A stretch of DNA of 64,000 bases from positions 352,912,329 through 352,976,328 of the forward strand of contig CM042686.1 in the NCBI GenBank assembly GCA_023614405.1. Direction: 5' to 3'. The notes beneath the pieces are model-generated. The model searched no databases and was not told where the DNA came from. It saw nothing but the letters and a program-made list of their open reading frames with translations. The DNA is from Avena insularis (taxonomy: Eukaryota > Streptophyta > Magnoliopsida > Poales > Poaceae). The first letter of the stretch is position 1, and the number at the start of each line of letters is the position of its first letter. Below, one piece after another: positions 1-12,728 of this stretch. A program made the translations under genes and the position numbers.

Positions 1-3000
1 TCTCTTCAGAGACCACACATGGATCCACCAATGTCATTGCGTGTGTGTTCTTTTCACAATCCACCTATGGATCTAGCAGTGTCATTGCATGTGTGCTCTT
101 TTTACTAACAACAACCAGAGTCATTGCATGTGTGTTCTTTTCACATACTACCTATGGATCCACCAGTGTCATTGCATCTGTGCTTTTTTTACTAACAACA
201 ACTGGGGTCACTGGATGTGTGTTCTCTTCAGAGACCACACATGGATTCACCAGTGTCATTGCATGTGTGTTCTTTTCACAATCCACCTATGGATCTAGTA
301 GTGTCATTGCATGTGTGCTCTTTTTACTAACAACAACCAGAGTCATTGCATGTGTGTTCTCTTCAGAGACCACACATGGATCCACCAGTGTTATTGCATG
401 TGTGTTCTTTTTACTAACAACAACCAGAGTCATTACATGTGTGTTCTTTTCACACCCCACATATGGATCCCCCAGTGTCATTGCATGTGTGTTCTTTGTA
501 CTAACAACAACTGGAGTCATTTCATGACTGTTCTTTTCACATATCATAGATGGATCCACCTATGTCATTGAAATGTGTGTTCTCGTCAGAGACCACACAT
601 GGATCCACCAGTGTCATTGCATGTGTGTTCTTTTTACTAACAACAACCAGAGTCATTGCATGTGTGTTCTTTTCACATACCACATATGGATCCACCGGTG
701 TCATTGAAATGTGTGTTCTCTTGAGAGACCACACATGGATCCACCAGTGTCATTGCATGTGTGTTCTTTTTACTAACTACAACCAGAGTCATTGCATGTG
801 TGTTCTTTTCACACACCACATATGGATCCACCAGTGTCATTGCATGTGCGTTATTTTCACAATCCACCTATGGATCCACCAGTGTCATTGCATGTGTGTT
901 CTTTTTACTAACAACTACTGGAGTCATTGCATGTGTGTTCTTTTCACATACCACATATGGATCCACAAGTGTCATTGCATGTGTGCTCTTTTCACAATCC
1001 ACCTATGGATCCACCATTGTCATTGCATGTGTGTTCTTTTCACTAACAACAATTGGAGTCATTGCATGTGTGTTCTTTTCACACACCACATATGGATCCA
1101 CCAGTGTCATTGCATGTGTGTTCTTTTCACAATCCACCTATGGATCCACCAGTGTCATTGCATATGTGTTCTTTTTACTAACAACAACTAGAGTCATTTC
1201 ATCACTATTCTTTTCACATACCACATATGGATCCACCAGTGTCATTGAAATGTGTGTTCTCTTCAGAGACCACACATGGATCCACCAGTGTCATTGCATG
1301 TGTGTTCTTTTTACTAACAACAACCATAGTCATTGCATGTGTGTTCTTTTCACACACCACATATGGATCCACCAGTGTCATTTCATGTGTGTTCTTTTCA
1401 TAATCCACCTATGGATCCACCAGTGTCATTGCATGTGTGTTCTGTTTACTAACAACAACCAGAGTCATTGCATGTGTGTTCTTTTCACATACCACCTATG
1501 GATCCTCTACTGTCATTGCATGTGTGTTCTTTTTACTAACAACAGCCAGAGTCATTGAAATGTGTGTTCTTTTCACATACCACATATGGATCCACCGGTG
1601 TCATTGCATGTAATATTTTTTTTACTAAAAACAACTGGGGTCATTGCATGTGTGTTCTCTTCAGAGACCACACATGGATCCACCAATGTCATTGCGTGTG
1701 TGTTCTTTACACAATCCACCTATGGATCCAGCAGTGTCATTGCATGTGTGCTCTTTTTACTAACAACAACCAGAGTCATGGCATGTGTGTTCTTTTCACA
1801 TACTACCTATGGATCCACCAGTGTCATTGCATCTGTGCTTTTTTTACTAACAACAACTAGGGTCACTCCATGTGTGTTCTCTTCAGAGACCACACATGGA
1901 TTCACCAGTGTCATTGCATGTGTGTTCTTTTCATAATCCACCTATGGATTCAGCAGTGTCATTGCATGTGTGCTCTTTTTACAATCCACCTATGGATCCA
2001 CCAGTGTCATTGCATGTGTGTTCTTTTTACTAACAACAACTGGAGTCATTTCATTACTGTTCTTTTCACATACCACATATGGATCCACCAGTGTCATTTA
2101 AATGTGTGCTCTTTTCACAATCCACCTATGGATCCACCAGTGTCATTGCATGTGTGTTCTTTTTACTAACAACAACTTGAGTCATTTCATGTGTGTTCTT
2201 TTCACATACCACATATGGATCCACCAATGTCATTGCATGTGTGCTCTTTTCACAATCCACCTATGGATCCAGAAGTGTCATTGCATGTGTGCTCCTTTTA
2301 CTAACAACAACCAGAGTCGTTGCATGTGTGTTCTCTTCACATACCACATATGGATCCACCGATGTCATTGAAATGTGTGTTCTTTTCACATACCACATAT
2401 GGATCCACCAATATCATTGCATGTGTGCTTTTTTTACTAACAACAATTGGGGTCTTGCATGTGTGTTCTCTTCAGAGACCACACATGGATCCACCAGTGT
2501 CATTGCATGTGTGTTCTTTTCACAATCCACCTATGGATCCAGCAGTGTCATCGCATGTGTGCTAATTTTACTAACAACAACCAGAGTCATTGCATGTGTG
2601 TTCACTTCAGAGACCACACATGGATCCACGAGTGTCATTGCATGTGTATTTTTTTTACTAACAACAACCAGAGTCATTGCATGTGTGTTCTCTTCACAAT
2701 CCACTTATGGATCCACCAGTGTCATTGCATGTGTGTTCTTTTTACTAACAACAACTGGAGTCATTTCATGTGTGTTCTTTTCACATACCACATATGGATC
2801 CACCAGTGTCATTGAAATGTGTGCTCTTTTCAGAATCCACCTATGGATCCACCAGTGTCATTGCATGTGTGTTCGTTTTACTAACAACAACTGGAATCAT
2901 TGCATGTGTGTTCTTTTCACATACCACATATGGATCCACCGGTGTCATTGAAATGAGTGTTCTCTTCACAATCCACCTATGGATCCACTAGTGTCATTGC

Positions 3001-4166
3001 ATGTGTGTTCTTTTCACAATCCACCTATGGATCCAGAAGTGTCATTGCACGTGTGCCCTTTTTACAATCCACCTATGGATCCACCAGTGTCATTGCATGT
3101 GTGTTCTTATTACTAACAACAACTAGAGTCATTTCATGTGTGTTCTTTTCACATACCACATATGGATCCACCAGTGTCATTGAAATGTGTGCTCTTTTCA
3201 CAATCCACATATGGATCCACCAGTGTCATTGCATGTGTGTCCTTTTTACTAACAACAACTGGAGTGATTTCATGTGTGTTCTTTTCACATAGCACATATC
3301 GATCCACCAATGTCGTTGCATGTGCGCTCTTTTCATAATCCACCTATGGATCCAGAAGGGTCATTGCATGTGTGCTCCTTTTACTAACAACAACCAGACT
3401 CGTTGCATGTGTGTTCTCTTCACAAACCACATATGGATCCACCGATGTCATTGAAATGTGTGTTCTTTTCACATACCACATATGGATCCACCAGTGTCAT
3501 TGCATGTGTGCTTTTTTTACTAACAATAATTGGGGTCTTGCATGTGTGTTCTCTTCAGAGACCACACATGGATCCACCAGTGTCATTGCATGTCTGTTCT
3601 TTTCACAATCCACCTATGGATCCAGCAGTGTCATCGCATGTGTGCTAATTTTACTAACAACAACCAGAGTCATTGCATGTGTGTTCACTTCAAAGACCAC
3701 ACATGGATCCACCAGTGTCATTGCATGTGTGTTGTTTTTACTAACAACAACCAGAGTCATTCCATGTGTGTTCTCTTCACAATCCACCTATGGATCCATC
3801 AGTGTCATTGCATGTGTGTTCTTTTTACTAACAACAACTGGACTCATTGCATGTGTGTTCTTCTCACATACCACATATGGATCCACCAGTGTCATTGCAT
3901 GTGTGCTCTTTTCACAATCCACCTATGGATCCACAAGTGTCATTGCATGTGTGTTCTTTTCACAATCCACCTATGGATCCACTAGTGTCATTGAAATGTG
4001 TGTTCTCTTCAGAGACCACACATGGATCCACTAGTGGCATTGCATGTGTGTTCTTTTCACAATCCACCTATGGATCCAGCAGTGTCATTGCATGTGTGCT
4101 CTTTTTACTAACAACAACCAGAGTCATTGCATGTGTGTTCTCTTTAGAGACCACACATGGATCCAC

Positions 4167-6502
4167 CAGTGTCATTGCATGTGTGTTCTTTTTACTACCA
4201 ACAACCAGAGTCATTGCATGTGTGTTATTTTCACACACCACATATGGATCCACCAGTGTCATTGCATGTGTGTTCTTTTTACTAACAACAACTGGAGTCA
4301 TTTCATTACTGTTCTTTTCACATACCACATATGGATCCACCAGTGTCATTGAAATATGTGTTCTGTTCAGAGACCACACATGGATCCACCATTGTCGTTG
4401 CATGTGTGTTCTTTTTACTAACCACAACCAGAGTCATTTCTTGTGTGTTCTTTTCACATACCACGTATGGATCACTAGTGTCATTGAAATGTGTGCTCTT
4501 TTCACAATCCACCTATGGATCCACCAGTGTCACTGCATGTGTGTTCTTTTCACTAATAACAACTGGAGTCATTTCATGTGTGTTCTTTTCACATACCACA
4601 TATGGATCCACCAGTGTCATTGCATGTGTGCTCTCTTCACATACCACCTATGGATCCACCGGTGTCATTGCATGTGTGGTCTCTTCATAATCCACCTATG
4701 GATACACCAATGTCATTGCATGTGTGATCTTTTTACTAACAACAACTATAGTCATTTCATGTGTGTTCTTTTCACATACCACACATGGATCCACTAGTGT
4801 CATTGCATGTGTGCTCTTTTCACAATCCACCTATGTATCCACCAGTGTCATTGCATGTGTGTTCTTTTCACATACCACATATGGATCCACCAGTGTCATT
4901 GCATGTGTGCTTTTTTTACTAACAACAATTGGGGTCTTGCATGTGTTTTCTCTTCAGAGACCACACATGGATCCACCAGTGTCATTGCATGTGTGTTCTT
5001 TTCACAATCCACCTATGGATCCAGCAGTGTCATCGCATGTGTGCTAATTTTACTAACAACAACCAGAGTCATTGCATGTGTGTTCACTTCAGAGACCACA
5101 CATGGATCCACCAGTGTCATTGCATGTGTATTCTTTTTACTAACAACAACCTGAGTCATTGCATGTGTGTTCTCTTCACAATCCACCTATGGATCCACCA
5201 ATGTCATTGCATGTGTGTTCTTTTTACTAACAACAACTGGAGTCATTTCATGTGTGTTCTTTTCACATACCACATATGGATCCACCAGTGTCATTGAAAT
5301 GTGTGCTCTTTTCAGAATCCACCTATGGATCCACCAGTGTCATTGCATGTGTGTTCTTTTTACTACCAACAACCAGAGTCATTGCATGTGTGTTCTTTTC
5401 ACACACCACATATGGATCCACCAGTGTCATTGCATGTGTGTTCTTTTTACTAACAACAACTGGAGTCATTTCATTACTGTTCTTTTCACATACCACATAT
5501 GGATCCACCAGTGTCATTGAAATATGTGTTCTGTTCAGAGACCACACATGGATCCACCATTGTCGTTGCATGTGTGTTCTTTTTACTAACCACAACCAGA
5601 GTCATTTCTCGTGTGTTCTTTTCACATACCACGTATGGATCACTAGTGTCATTGAAATGTGTGCTCTTTTCACAATCCACCTATGGATCCACCAGTGTCA
5701 CTGCATGTGTGTTCTTTTCACTAATAACAACTGGAGTCATTTCATGTGTGTTCTTTTCACATACCACATATGGATCCACCAGTGTCATTGCATGTGTGCT
5801 CTCTTCACATACCACCTATGGATCCACCGGTGTCATTGCATGTGTGGTCTCTTCATAATCCACCTATGGATCCACCAATGTCATTGCATGTGTGTTCTTT
5901 TTACTAACAACAACTATAGTCATTTCATGTGTGTTCTTTTCACATACCACACATGGATCCACTAGTGTCATTGCATGTGTACTCTTTTCACAATCCACCT
6001 ATGTATCCACCAGTGTCATTGCATGTGTGTTCTTTTCACATACCACATATGGATCCACCAGTGTCATTGCATGTGTGCTTTTTTTACTAACAACAATTGG
6101 GGTCTTGCATGTGTTTTCTCTTCAGAGACCACACATGGATCCACCAGTGTCATTGCATGTGTGTTCTTTTCACAATCCACCTATGGATCCAGCAGTGTCA
6201 TCGCATGTGTGCTAATTTTACTAACAACAACCAGAGTCATTGCATGTGTGTTCACTTCAGAGACCACACATGGATCCACCAGTGTCATTGCATGTGTATT
6301 CTTTTTACTAACAACAACCTGAGTCATTGCATGTGTGTTCTCTTCACAATCCACCTATGGATCCACCAATGTCATTGCATGTGTGTTCTTTTTACTAACA
6401 ACAACTGGAGTCATTTCATGTGTGTTCTTTTCACATACCACATATGGATCCACCAGTGTCATTGAAATGTGTGCTCTTTTCAGAATCCACCTATGGATCC
6501 AC
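4167..6502. repeat. 1168-bp tandem segmental duplication in the satellite
   Basis: Two consecutive segments, about 4167-5334 and 5335-6502, have the same order of monomer variants. Every diagnostic variant recurs at exactly 1168 bp: an ACTACCAAC version of the 39-bp monomer, a shortened monomer lacking bases before CACTAGTGTC, a monomer ending TTCATAATCC, and the GGGGTCTTGC variant. Only a few substitutions separate them, for example GATACACC versus GATCCACC. The exact edges are fuzzy because flanking monomers are alike. This is a recent unequal-exchange product. Confidence 0.85.
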
Positions 6503-8644
6503 CAGTGTCATTGCATGTGTGTTCGTTTTTCTAACAACAACTGGAATCATTGCATGTGTGTTCTTTTCACATACCACATATGGATCCACCGGTGTCATTG
6601 AAATGAGTGTTCTCTTCACAATCCACCTATGGATCCACTAGTGTCATTGCATGTGTATTCTTTTCACAATCCACCTATGGATCCTGCAGTGTCATTGCAT
6701 GTGTGCTCTTTTTACAATCCACCTATGGATCCACCAGTGTCATTGCATCTGTGTTCTTATTACTAACAATAACAAGAGTCATTTCATGTGTGTTCTTTTC
6801 ACATACCACATATGGATCCACCAGTGTCATTGAAATGTGTGCTCTTTTCACAATCCACCTATGGATCCACCAGTGTCATTGCATGTGTGTTCTTTTTACT
6901 AACAACAACTGGAGTGATTTCATGTGTGTTCTTTTCACATACCACATATGGATCCACCAATGTCGTTGCATGTGCGCTCTTTTCACAATCCACCTATGGA
7001 TCCAGAAGTGTCATTGCATGTGTGCTCCTTTTACTAACAACAACCAGACTCGTTGCATGTGTGTTCTCTTCACATACCACATATGGATCCACCGATGTCA
7101 TTGAAATGTGTGTTCTTTTCACATACCACATATGGATCCACCAGTGTCATTGCATGTGTGCTTTTTTTACTAACAATAATTGGGGCCTTGCATATGTGTT
7201 CTCTTCAGAGACCACACATGGATCCACTAGTGGCATTGCATGTGTGTTGTTTTCACAATCCACCTATGGATCCAGCAGTGTCATTGCATGTGTGCTCTTT
7301 TTACTAACAACAACCAGAGTCATTGCATGTGTGTTCTCTTCAGAGACCACACATGGATCCACCAGTGTTATTGCATGTGTGTTCTTTTTACTAGCAACAA
7401 CCAGAGTCATTGCATGTGTGTTCTTTTCACACACCACATATGGATCTACCAGTGTCATTGCATGTGTGTTCTTTTTACTAACAACAACTGGAGTCATTTC
7501 ATTACTGTTCTTTTCACATACCACAGATGGATCCACCAGTGTCATTGAAATGTGTGTTCTCTTCAGAGACCACACTTGGATCCACCAGTGTCATTGCATG
7601 TGTGTTCTTTTTACTAACAACAACCATAGTCATTTCTTGTGTGTTCTTTTCACATACCACGTATGGATCCACTAGTGTCATTGAAATGTGTGCTCTTTTC
7701 ACAATCCACCAATGGATCCACCGGTGTCATTGCATGTGTGTTCTTTTCACTAATAACAACTGGAGTCATTTCATGTGTGTTCTTTTCACATACCACATAT
7801 GGATCCACCAGTGTCATTGCATGTGTTCTCTCTTCACATACCACCTATGGATCCACCGGTGTCATTGCATGTGTGGTCTCTTCATAATCCACCTATGGAT
7901 CCACCAGTGTCATTGCATGTGTGTTCTTTTTACAAACAACAACTAGAGTCATTTCATGTGTGTTCTTTTCACATACCACATATGGATCCACTAGTGTCAT
8001 TGCATGTGTGCTCTTTTCACAATCCACCTATGGATCCACCAGTGTCATTGCATGTGTGTTCTTTTCACATACCACATATGGATCCACCAGTGTCATTGCA
8101 TGTATTCTTTTTTTACTAACAACAATTGGGGTCTTGCATGTGTGTTCTCTTTAGAGACCACACATGGATCCACCAGTGTCATTACATGTGTATTCTTTTT
8201 ACTAACAACAACCAGAGTCATTGCATGTGTGTTCTCTTCACAATCCACCTATGGATCCACCAGTGTCATTGCATGTGTGTTCTTTTTACTAACAACAACT
8301 GGAGTCATTTCATGTGTGTTCTTTTCACATACCACATATGGATCCACCAGTGTCATTCAAATGTGTGCTCTTTTCAGAATCCACCTATGGATCCACCAGT
8401 GTCATCGCATGTGTGTTCATTTTACTAACAACAACTGGAATCATTGCATGTGTGTTCTTTTCACATACCACATATGGATCCACCGGTGTCATTGAAATGA
8501 GTGTTCTCTTCACAATCCACCTATGGATCCACTAGTGTCATTGCATGTGTGTTCTTTTCACAATCCACCTATGGATCCAGCAGTGTCATTGCATGTGTGC
8601 TCTTTTTACAATCCACCTATGGATTCACCAGTGTCATTGCATGT

Positions 8645-8649
8645 GTGTT
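8645..8649. repeat. Target-site duplication, left copy (element A)
   Basis: GTGTT lies directly before the TG of the first LTR and is repeated directly after the CA of the third LTR at 30864-30868. Removing the element and one copy restores the satellite monomer reading CATGTGTGTTCTTATTAC, a variant seen intact in blocks 2 and 3. Confidence 0.93.
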
Positions 8650-9379
8650 TGTAACATCCCTAAAAATCATGTTTCAAAACTCATTCATATCATCTTTGCA
8701 TCATTCATCCATTTAGGGTTTTTCTCAAAATCATTTAGAAACACAGACTTTGGCTATGATTTCATGTGGGCAATTTATCTCAATTGGCCATCAACCTTTG
8801 AGATTTGATTGTCTATGAACTTGTTTGCTTGCCTCCATGGTTGGAAAGATTAGAAGTAGCATTTAAACCCAAGATTCCAAATTTAGAAATATTTTATAAA
8901 CCCTATTCCAAATATTTGCAACTAGAGCAAATCTCTGTTTATTTTGAAACCCAAGCTTGACCAAGCCTTTGCAAGGTAACCACTAGGATATTTGATTGTT
9001 TCTGAACCCATAGAACCCTGCAAAAATCCCCAAAGCAGTTTGAATTCAAAAGGATTTGAATTCATATCAAATTCTATTCAGAAAATGAAATTAGAAAAAG
9101 AAAAGGCTTAAAGAAAGGAAAGGGCGAGCGCCAGAATCGCCCAGCAAAGACATCGAGCCCAAAGCAAGCCCACCCGGGATCTCCTTTTCCTTCTCACACG
9201 CCATGAGCACACGCAGACAGACCGATGTACCGACCCCACCAACACCTCGACTTTCACGACGAAGCGGCCCACCACGCCGTCTCGTTTTCCCAGCATCACG
9301 ACCACGTCAAAGCAAGTGAAGGCCGGTAATGGCGCGCGAATGGGCATTAAAACTCGAGCGCTTCCTGTCGATTCCCCGC

Positions 9380-9385
9380 TATAAG
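9380..9385 (+). promoter_or_regulatory. Candidate TATA box of LTR A1
   Basis: TATAAG sits in the context CCGCTATAAGATCC within the GC-rich part of the LTR. It is preserved in LTR A2 (18863-18868) and A3 (28346-28351) although the flanking GC-rich sequence varies. Placement about 730 bp into the LTR would make U3 about 760 bp. No transcript start can be proven from sequence. Confidence 0.4.
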
Positions 9386-9644
9386 ATCCTCTCGCCCGCG
9401 ATCTTTTTCCCTGACACCTCGCCACTCCGCCACCAGGCTGCCCTCAATCAGCTTTGCACCGCCAGACAGAGCCTCTCCGGCGATCGATTCCGTGAGTCCA
9501 GAGCCCTCCGCCTCGTTCATAATCTGACTTAGCGTGTCTTTGCGCATCTCCGACCTCACTAGTCCGTCTCAGACGCCTCAGTGTCGCCGGTTCCACTTGA
9601 TACCGCAACCACCGCCGTCGCATTTAACTCCGCGAACTCCGGTG

Positions 9645-9650
9645 GTAAGT
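9645..9650 (+). promoter_or_regulatory. Candidate 5' splice site in LTR A1
   Basis: GTAAGT is present in all three LTRs (19133-19138 and 28610-28615). In LTR A3 the exon side reads CCAG, a full plant donor consensus. It lies about 235 bp after the expected start of transcription and is followed by T-rich sequence with possible acceptors ending near 10292 and 10517. It could define a leader intron, by inference only. Confidence 0.3.
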
Positions 9651-11784
9651 CCAGATCGCCTGCGCTTTCTAGTTCACGACATAGCTCTGTCGACTGCGGA
9701 ATCTAACCGTCCTCGCTTGCCTTTGGGTGATCCACAAGAACGCCCACGACGACCACCGACGCAACCGCCGCCACAAAGAATTCCGCGAGCAATCTAGGAC
9801 AGCCCCGAGCACCCTTGACCAACCATGAGTACGACGAAGCTTCGCCAGTGACCTCCGAGCCCGGTGAGCTACTCCTCCTCGCCGCTCTACATCATCGGTA
9901 ACGCCATCGATCGACAGTTCCGCCGCCGGTAGCTACCGCCCGCCGCCAGCTTCGCCAGTCGATAAGAACCGTTAGATCTGCATCGATGGCTTAGATAGAA
10001 TGACTAATCAAGGGGTACGCGTTGATCTGAGCCGCACCTGCCCTTTAGATCCAGCGGTCTGTATCGCCGATCCGCATTTAACCGCACGGGCGAATAAGAA
10101 CATGACGCGTGGCTAGGTTAGATCTGGAAATAGAATTTAAAACCAGAAATTTGATCCAAATTCAATTGCCTATATCTTTTGAATTCCACGTTGAATTTTG
10201 CAAACTTTATACCGTTGATTCAGAAAACAAGACCTTTCTGCCTATCTAATTTGTTTAGCAAATAGTAACCATTTGATTGGCTTAAATTGCAGAGACTTGT
10301 TTGAGGCCTTTTTAAGTATAGATTTAGTTTAGTATTTTGTTTAGGGTTAAATTTTGTTTAGTTGGTAAACTAGTGGCTTGCTAAGTTTCTGTATTCATGT
10401 ACTTGCTTGGTTGAGTTTTCAAAATCATCACTTGGTAGATTCATGCATGCATGCATTCATACTATTTCTTGTTTGTATATATTTGTGTGTAATTGTGTGC
10501 TACAACTTTGTGTGTAGATTTTGCTAGTGATTGTGATTGTGACGAGTGCTACTCTCCACACTACCAAGGCAAGTGATATCATCATGAATATTCCATTCCT
10601 ATATTTTATTTATGCATTAGTAATATTTTTCTAAGTATAGGACTTGCATGGTTATTTGCTAAGAACAAGCTATGCTTTGGGAAAACCTATTAGGTGAAGC
10701 CTTAGTGAAAATTTCCTAAGTCCAGATTCCTATTACTATCATGCTTAGCCTAGCTACTAGAAAACAAGGGTGGTTTATATATTCACTATGGAAAATTTCT
10801 AAGTCTAAGGACTTATGTTTTTGTAAAATAAAACAACTAAGTTAATGAACCACCTGGGTGGAATGGAAGGAATGGCTTATGTTGAGTGGTTCACAAGGCC
10901 ATGGACTTGGCTTGTGTATCTCACTTGTGGATGGCCACCCAGGAAACAAAGAGATTTGAGATCTCAAATGTCGAGAAGCTTCAAGTGCAACCACTTGGCA
11001 TTATGGGCTCTGCCATGATCTTAGGATGCTAGAACTTAGTCTCTTGGACAGAGGGTGGTAGATGGGTTGATAGGTTGGAACGCCCCATTTGACTAAGGAA
11101 AGGCTATCAAGGATCATTCTTGGGAAACCAAGACTTGTGGGGAAAGTGCACCACCTCTGCAGAGTGTAAAACCTAAGTACTTAGCCATGTCCCTGGTAAA
11201 GGACAATTTGAGCATCAAGACATGGAAACTTCAAGAATCTCATCACTCCAATTTCTAAATAAAACTTGTGGGTGAACAAAGGGATAAAAGGATCTTCATC
11301 ATTGATTGTTAGATGCCCCGAGTGGATCTAGAGTCTTTGTTTGATAGATGCCTTGGGTGTTTTTGCCAACTAAATCTTCAGTCCTTGATTAGTAGATGCC
11401 CTGAGTGGATCTTCAGCCTTGATTGAAGATGTCTTGGAAAGTTTTTACCAAACAAAAACTTAGTATTTTCAAAAGTTAAGGAAAAATCTATTTTGAGCAA
11501 TGCAAGCCTAAGCTCCACCAGCCAAAAGCATATAGTATTATAGTCCACTTAATTATATACTAAGGTATCACTTGCCAATACTATTCCAAAGTATTGACCC
11601 TTGTGGCTGTAACTTATGATGTTGCAGTTACTCGATGATGATTAGGTGTCATGAGTCTACACTCAACATGCTTGCTCGTGGCACATGAAGATGAAGACTT
11701 ATGTTTATTTACTTATTCCATAAACTTGTACTAGGCCTTTGGCCATGAGTTGTAAAAGACTATGTTTTATCTCCGAATGACTGT

Positions 11785-11790
11785 AATAAA
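11785..11790 (+). promoter_or_regulatory. Candidate polyadenylation signal in LTR A1
   Basis: AATAAA lies about 110 bp before the LTR end, after a T-rich stretch, and is kept in the other two LTRs. If used with the TATA-like box near 9380, the R region would exceed 2 kb, which is unusually long, so this assignment is tentative. Confidence 0.3.
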
Positions 11791-11903
11791 CGACCTTTTG
11801 TATCTGTGGTACTTCATCTTAAACTGTGGATGCTAGCAATGATCCAGGGACTAGCATTGCAATCACAGGGATCTTTTCCTTTACAAAGGAGGGATCTTAC
11901 AGA

Positions 11904-11915
11904 TGGTATCAGAGC
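11904..11915 (+). other. Primer binding site, element A internal 1
   Basis: TGGTATCAGAGC lies two bases after the LTR end. It is complementary to the 3' end of plant initiator tRNA-Met, the usual primer for minus-strand DNA synthesis in plant Ty3/gypsy elements. Confidence 0.93.
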
Positions 11916-12040
11916 ACTGTGTTGCCTGTAGGATTATGACCCTAGGATTGGAAACCACTAAGGAAAATTTTAACTTCTTCTACACTTGTCTATTCTTCTC
12001 AGAACTTTTCTAATCTTCTCATTCTCATCTCTATTTGTAG

Positions 12041-12542
12041 ATGAACTCCACAACGGCCGTGGAAGAAAGGACCACTCATGACCATGACCTTGGAGTGTGA
12101 GACTGAGTTTCCCAAGATTCTCAAGGACCTCATGGAGACCATGGGAGTACATGGTGCAGAAAGGTACAAGGGCTTTCCAAAGAATGGAGGAAGGAATGGA
12201 GTATTGGGTGCAACTTCACTTGTACAAGAATAAGGAAGACAACCACAAAGAAAAGGGCTTCTGCATGTACACCAACACTTTTATGCACACCACATTCTTT
12301 GAGTCAAGAAAAGAAGCAGCTTGAAGACTATCAAGGAACTAAGTGCTAGAGTCAAGTGCAAGATGCTCAACCTCCAAAAAGACTTAGAGAAAGAGAAGGA
12401 ACATACCCAAGAGTTGGAAGTCACCAACCAATCCTTAAGAGGAGATATCATAGACTTAGTGATAGAAGCATGTGAACAAGATAGGGTGATTGCCACTAGG
12501 AACATTGTGTTAGCCACCAGATCCAATGAGATAGGATTGTAA
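12041..12542 (+). pseudogene. Additional pre-gag ORF 1 of element A, copy 1 (frameshifted)
   Basis: This frame lies between the PBS and gag and is unrelated to gag. It begins at an ATG directly behind a T-rich stretch ending TTTGTAG. The first part encodes a small globular-looking segment with FPKILKDLMETMGVHGAERY, and the last 70 residues form a charged coiled-coil rich in Glu, Lys and Leu (for example LEKEKEHTQELEVTNQSL) ending at TAA. At least two frame changes split it. The same frame recurs at 21520-22021. Grass Ty3/gypsy families are known to carry such extra ORFs upstream of gag, and their function is unknown. Confidence is good that it is an element-encoded frame and low on its role. 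Confidence 0.6.
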
Positions 12543-12728
12543 GCGACTTCGTTAGTCGACCACCACCTATCACCTTATTTTCCAAAATAAGACCTTAAAT
12601 AAGTTTGAACCTTGGTTGATGTAATGGATTTATGTATTCATGACTTGTGTGATTTTGTGGTTATGCTTGAATGTTTGTCTTGTTTAATTTAAATTTGTGT
12701 TGTTCTAACCTTTCAATCTTATAAATAG

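Larger units (their letters stand above)
1..8649. repeat. Satellite array, block 1 (48/39-bp monomers)
   Basis: The block is a head-to-tail array of related monomers. The common 48-bp form opens with TGCATGTGTG, has a variable centre, and closes with TGGATCCACCAGTGTCAT. Three centres recur: one with TTTTCACATACCACATA, one with TTTTCACAATCCACCTA and one with TCTTCAGAGACCACACA. A 39-bp form has TTTTTACTAACAACAAC in place of the centre and lacks about 9 bp including the BamHI site. A 49-bp variant carries TGAAATG where others have TGCATG, and a 38-bp variant carries TTGGGGTCT. The array starts before base 1 and is cut at 8649 by retrotransposon A. I do not recognise the family. All strands and frames are full of ORFs, but these are by-products of monomer length. 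Confidence 0.97.
8650..11901 (+). repeat. LTR A1 (5' LTR of element A)
   Basis: This 3252-bp LTR runs from TGTAACATCC to GATCTTACA and is near-identical to the LTRs at 18131 and 27607. The first 450 bp are AT-rich. A GC-rich tract at about 9120-10090 holds a TATA-like box and a consensus splice donor. The remainder is AT-rich, with a CATGCATGCATGCATTCAT stretch near 10443 and an AATAAA at 11785-11790. Short ORFs inside it are not conserved between the three copies except where the DNA itself is unchanged, and I see no gene. Confidence 0.95.

Noticed and set aside
3847..4797. 316-codon open frame in the satellite, with Cys/His-rich repeats such as CHCMC
   Set aside because: It switches between the three repeat translations at 49-bp monomers, overlaps equally long frames in other phases, and has no start context or non-repeat sequence. 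Open frames are expected from monomers of 39 and 48 bp.
1..8649. CRISPR-like array of short direct repeats
   Set aside because: There are no unique spacers; the units are contiguous, mutually homologous monomers, and the context is a eukaryotic genome with LTR elements.
11904..11915. Possible tRNA gene fragment
   Set aside because: The 12 bases match the 3' end complement of initiator tRNA-Met next to an LTR, so this is a primer binding site. No cloverleaf surrounds it.
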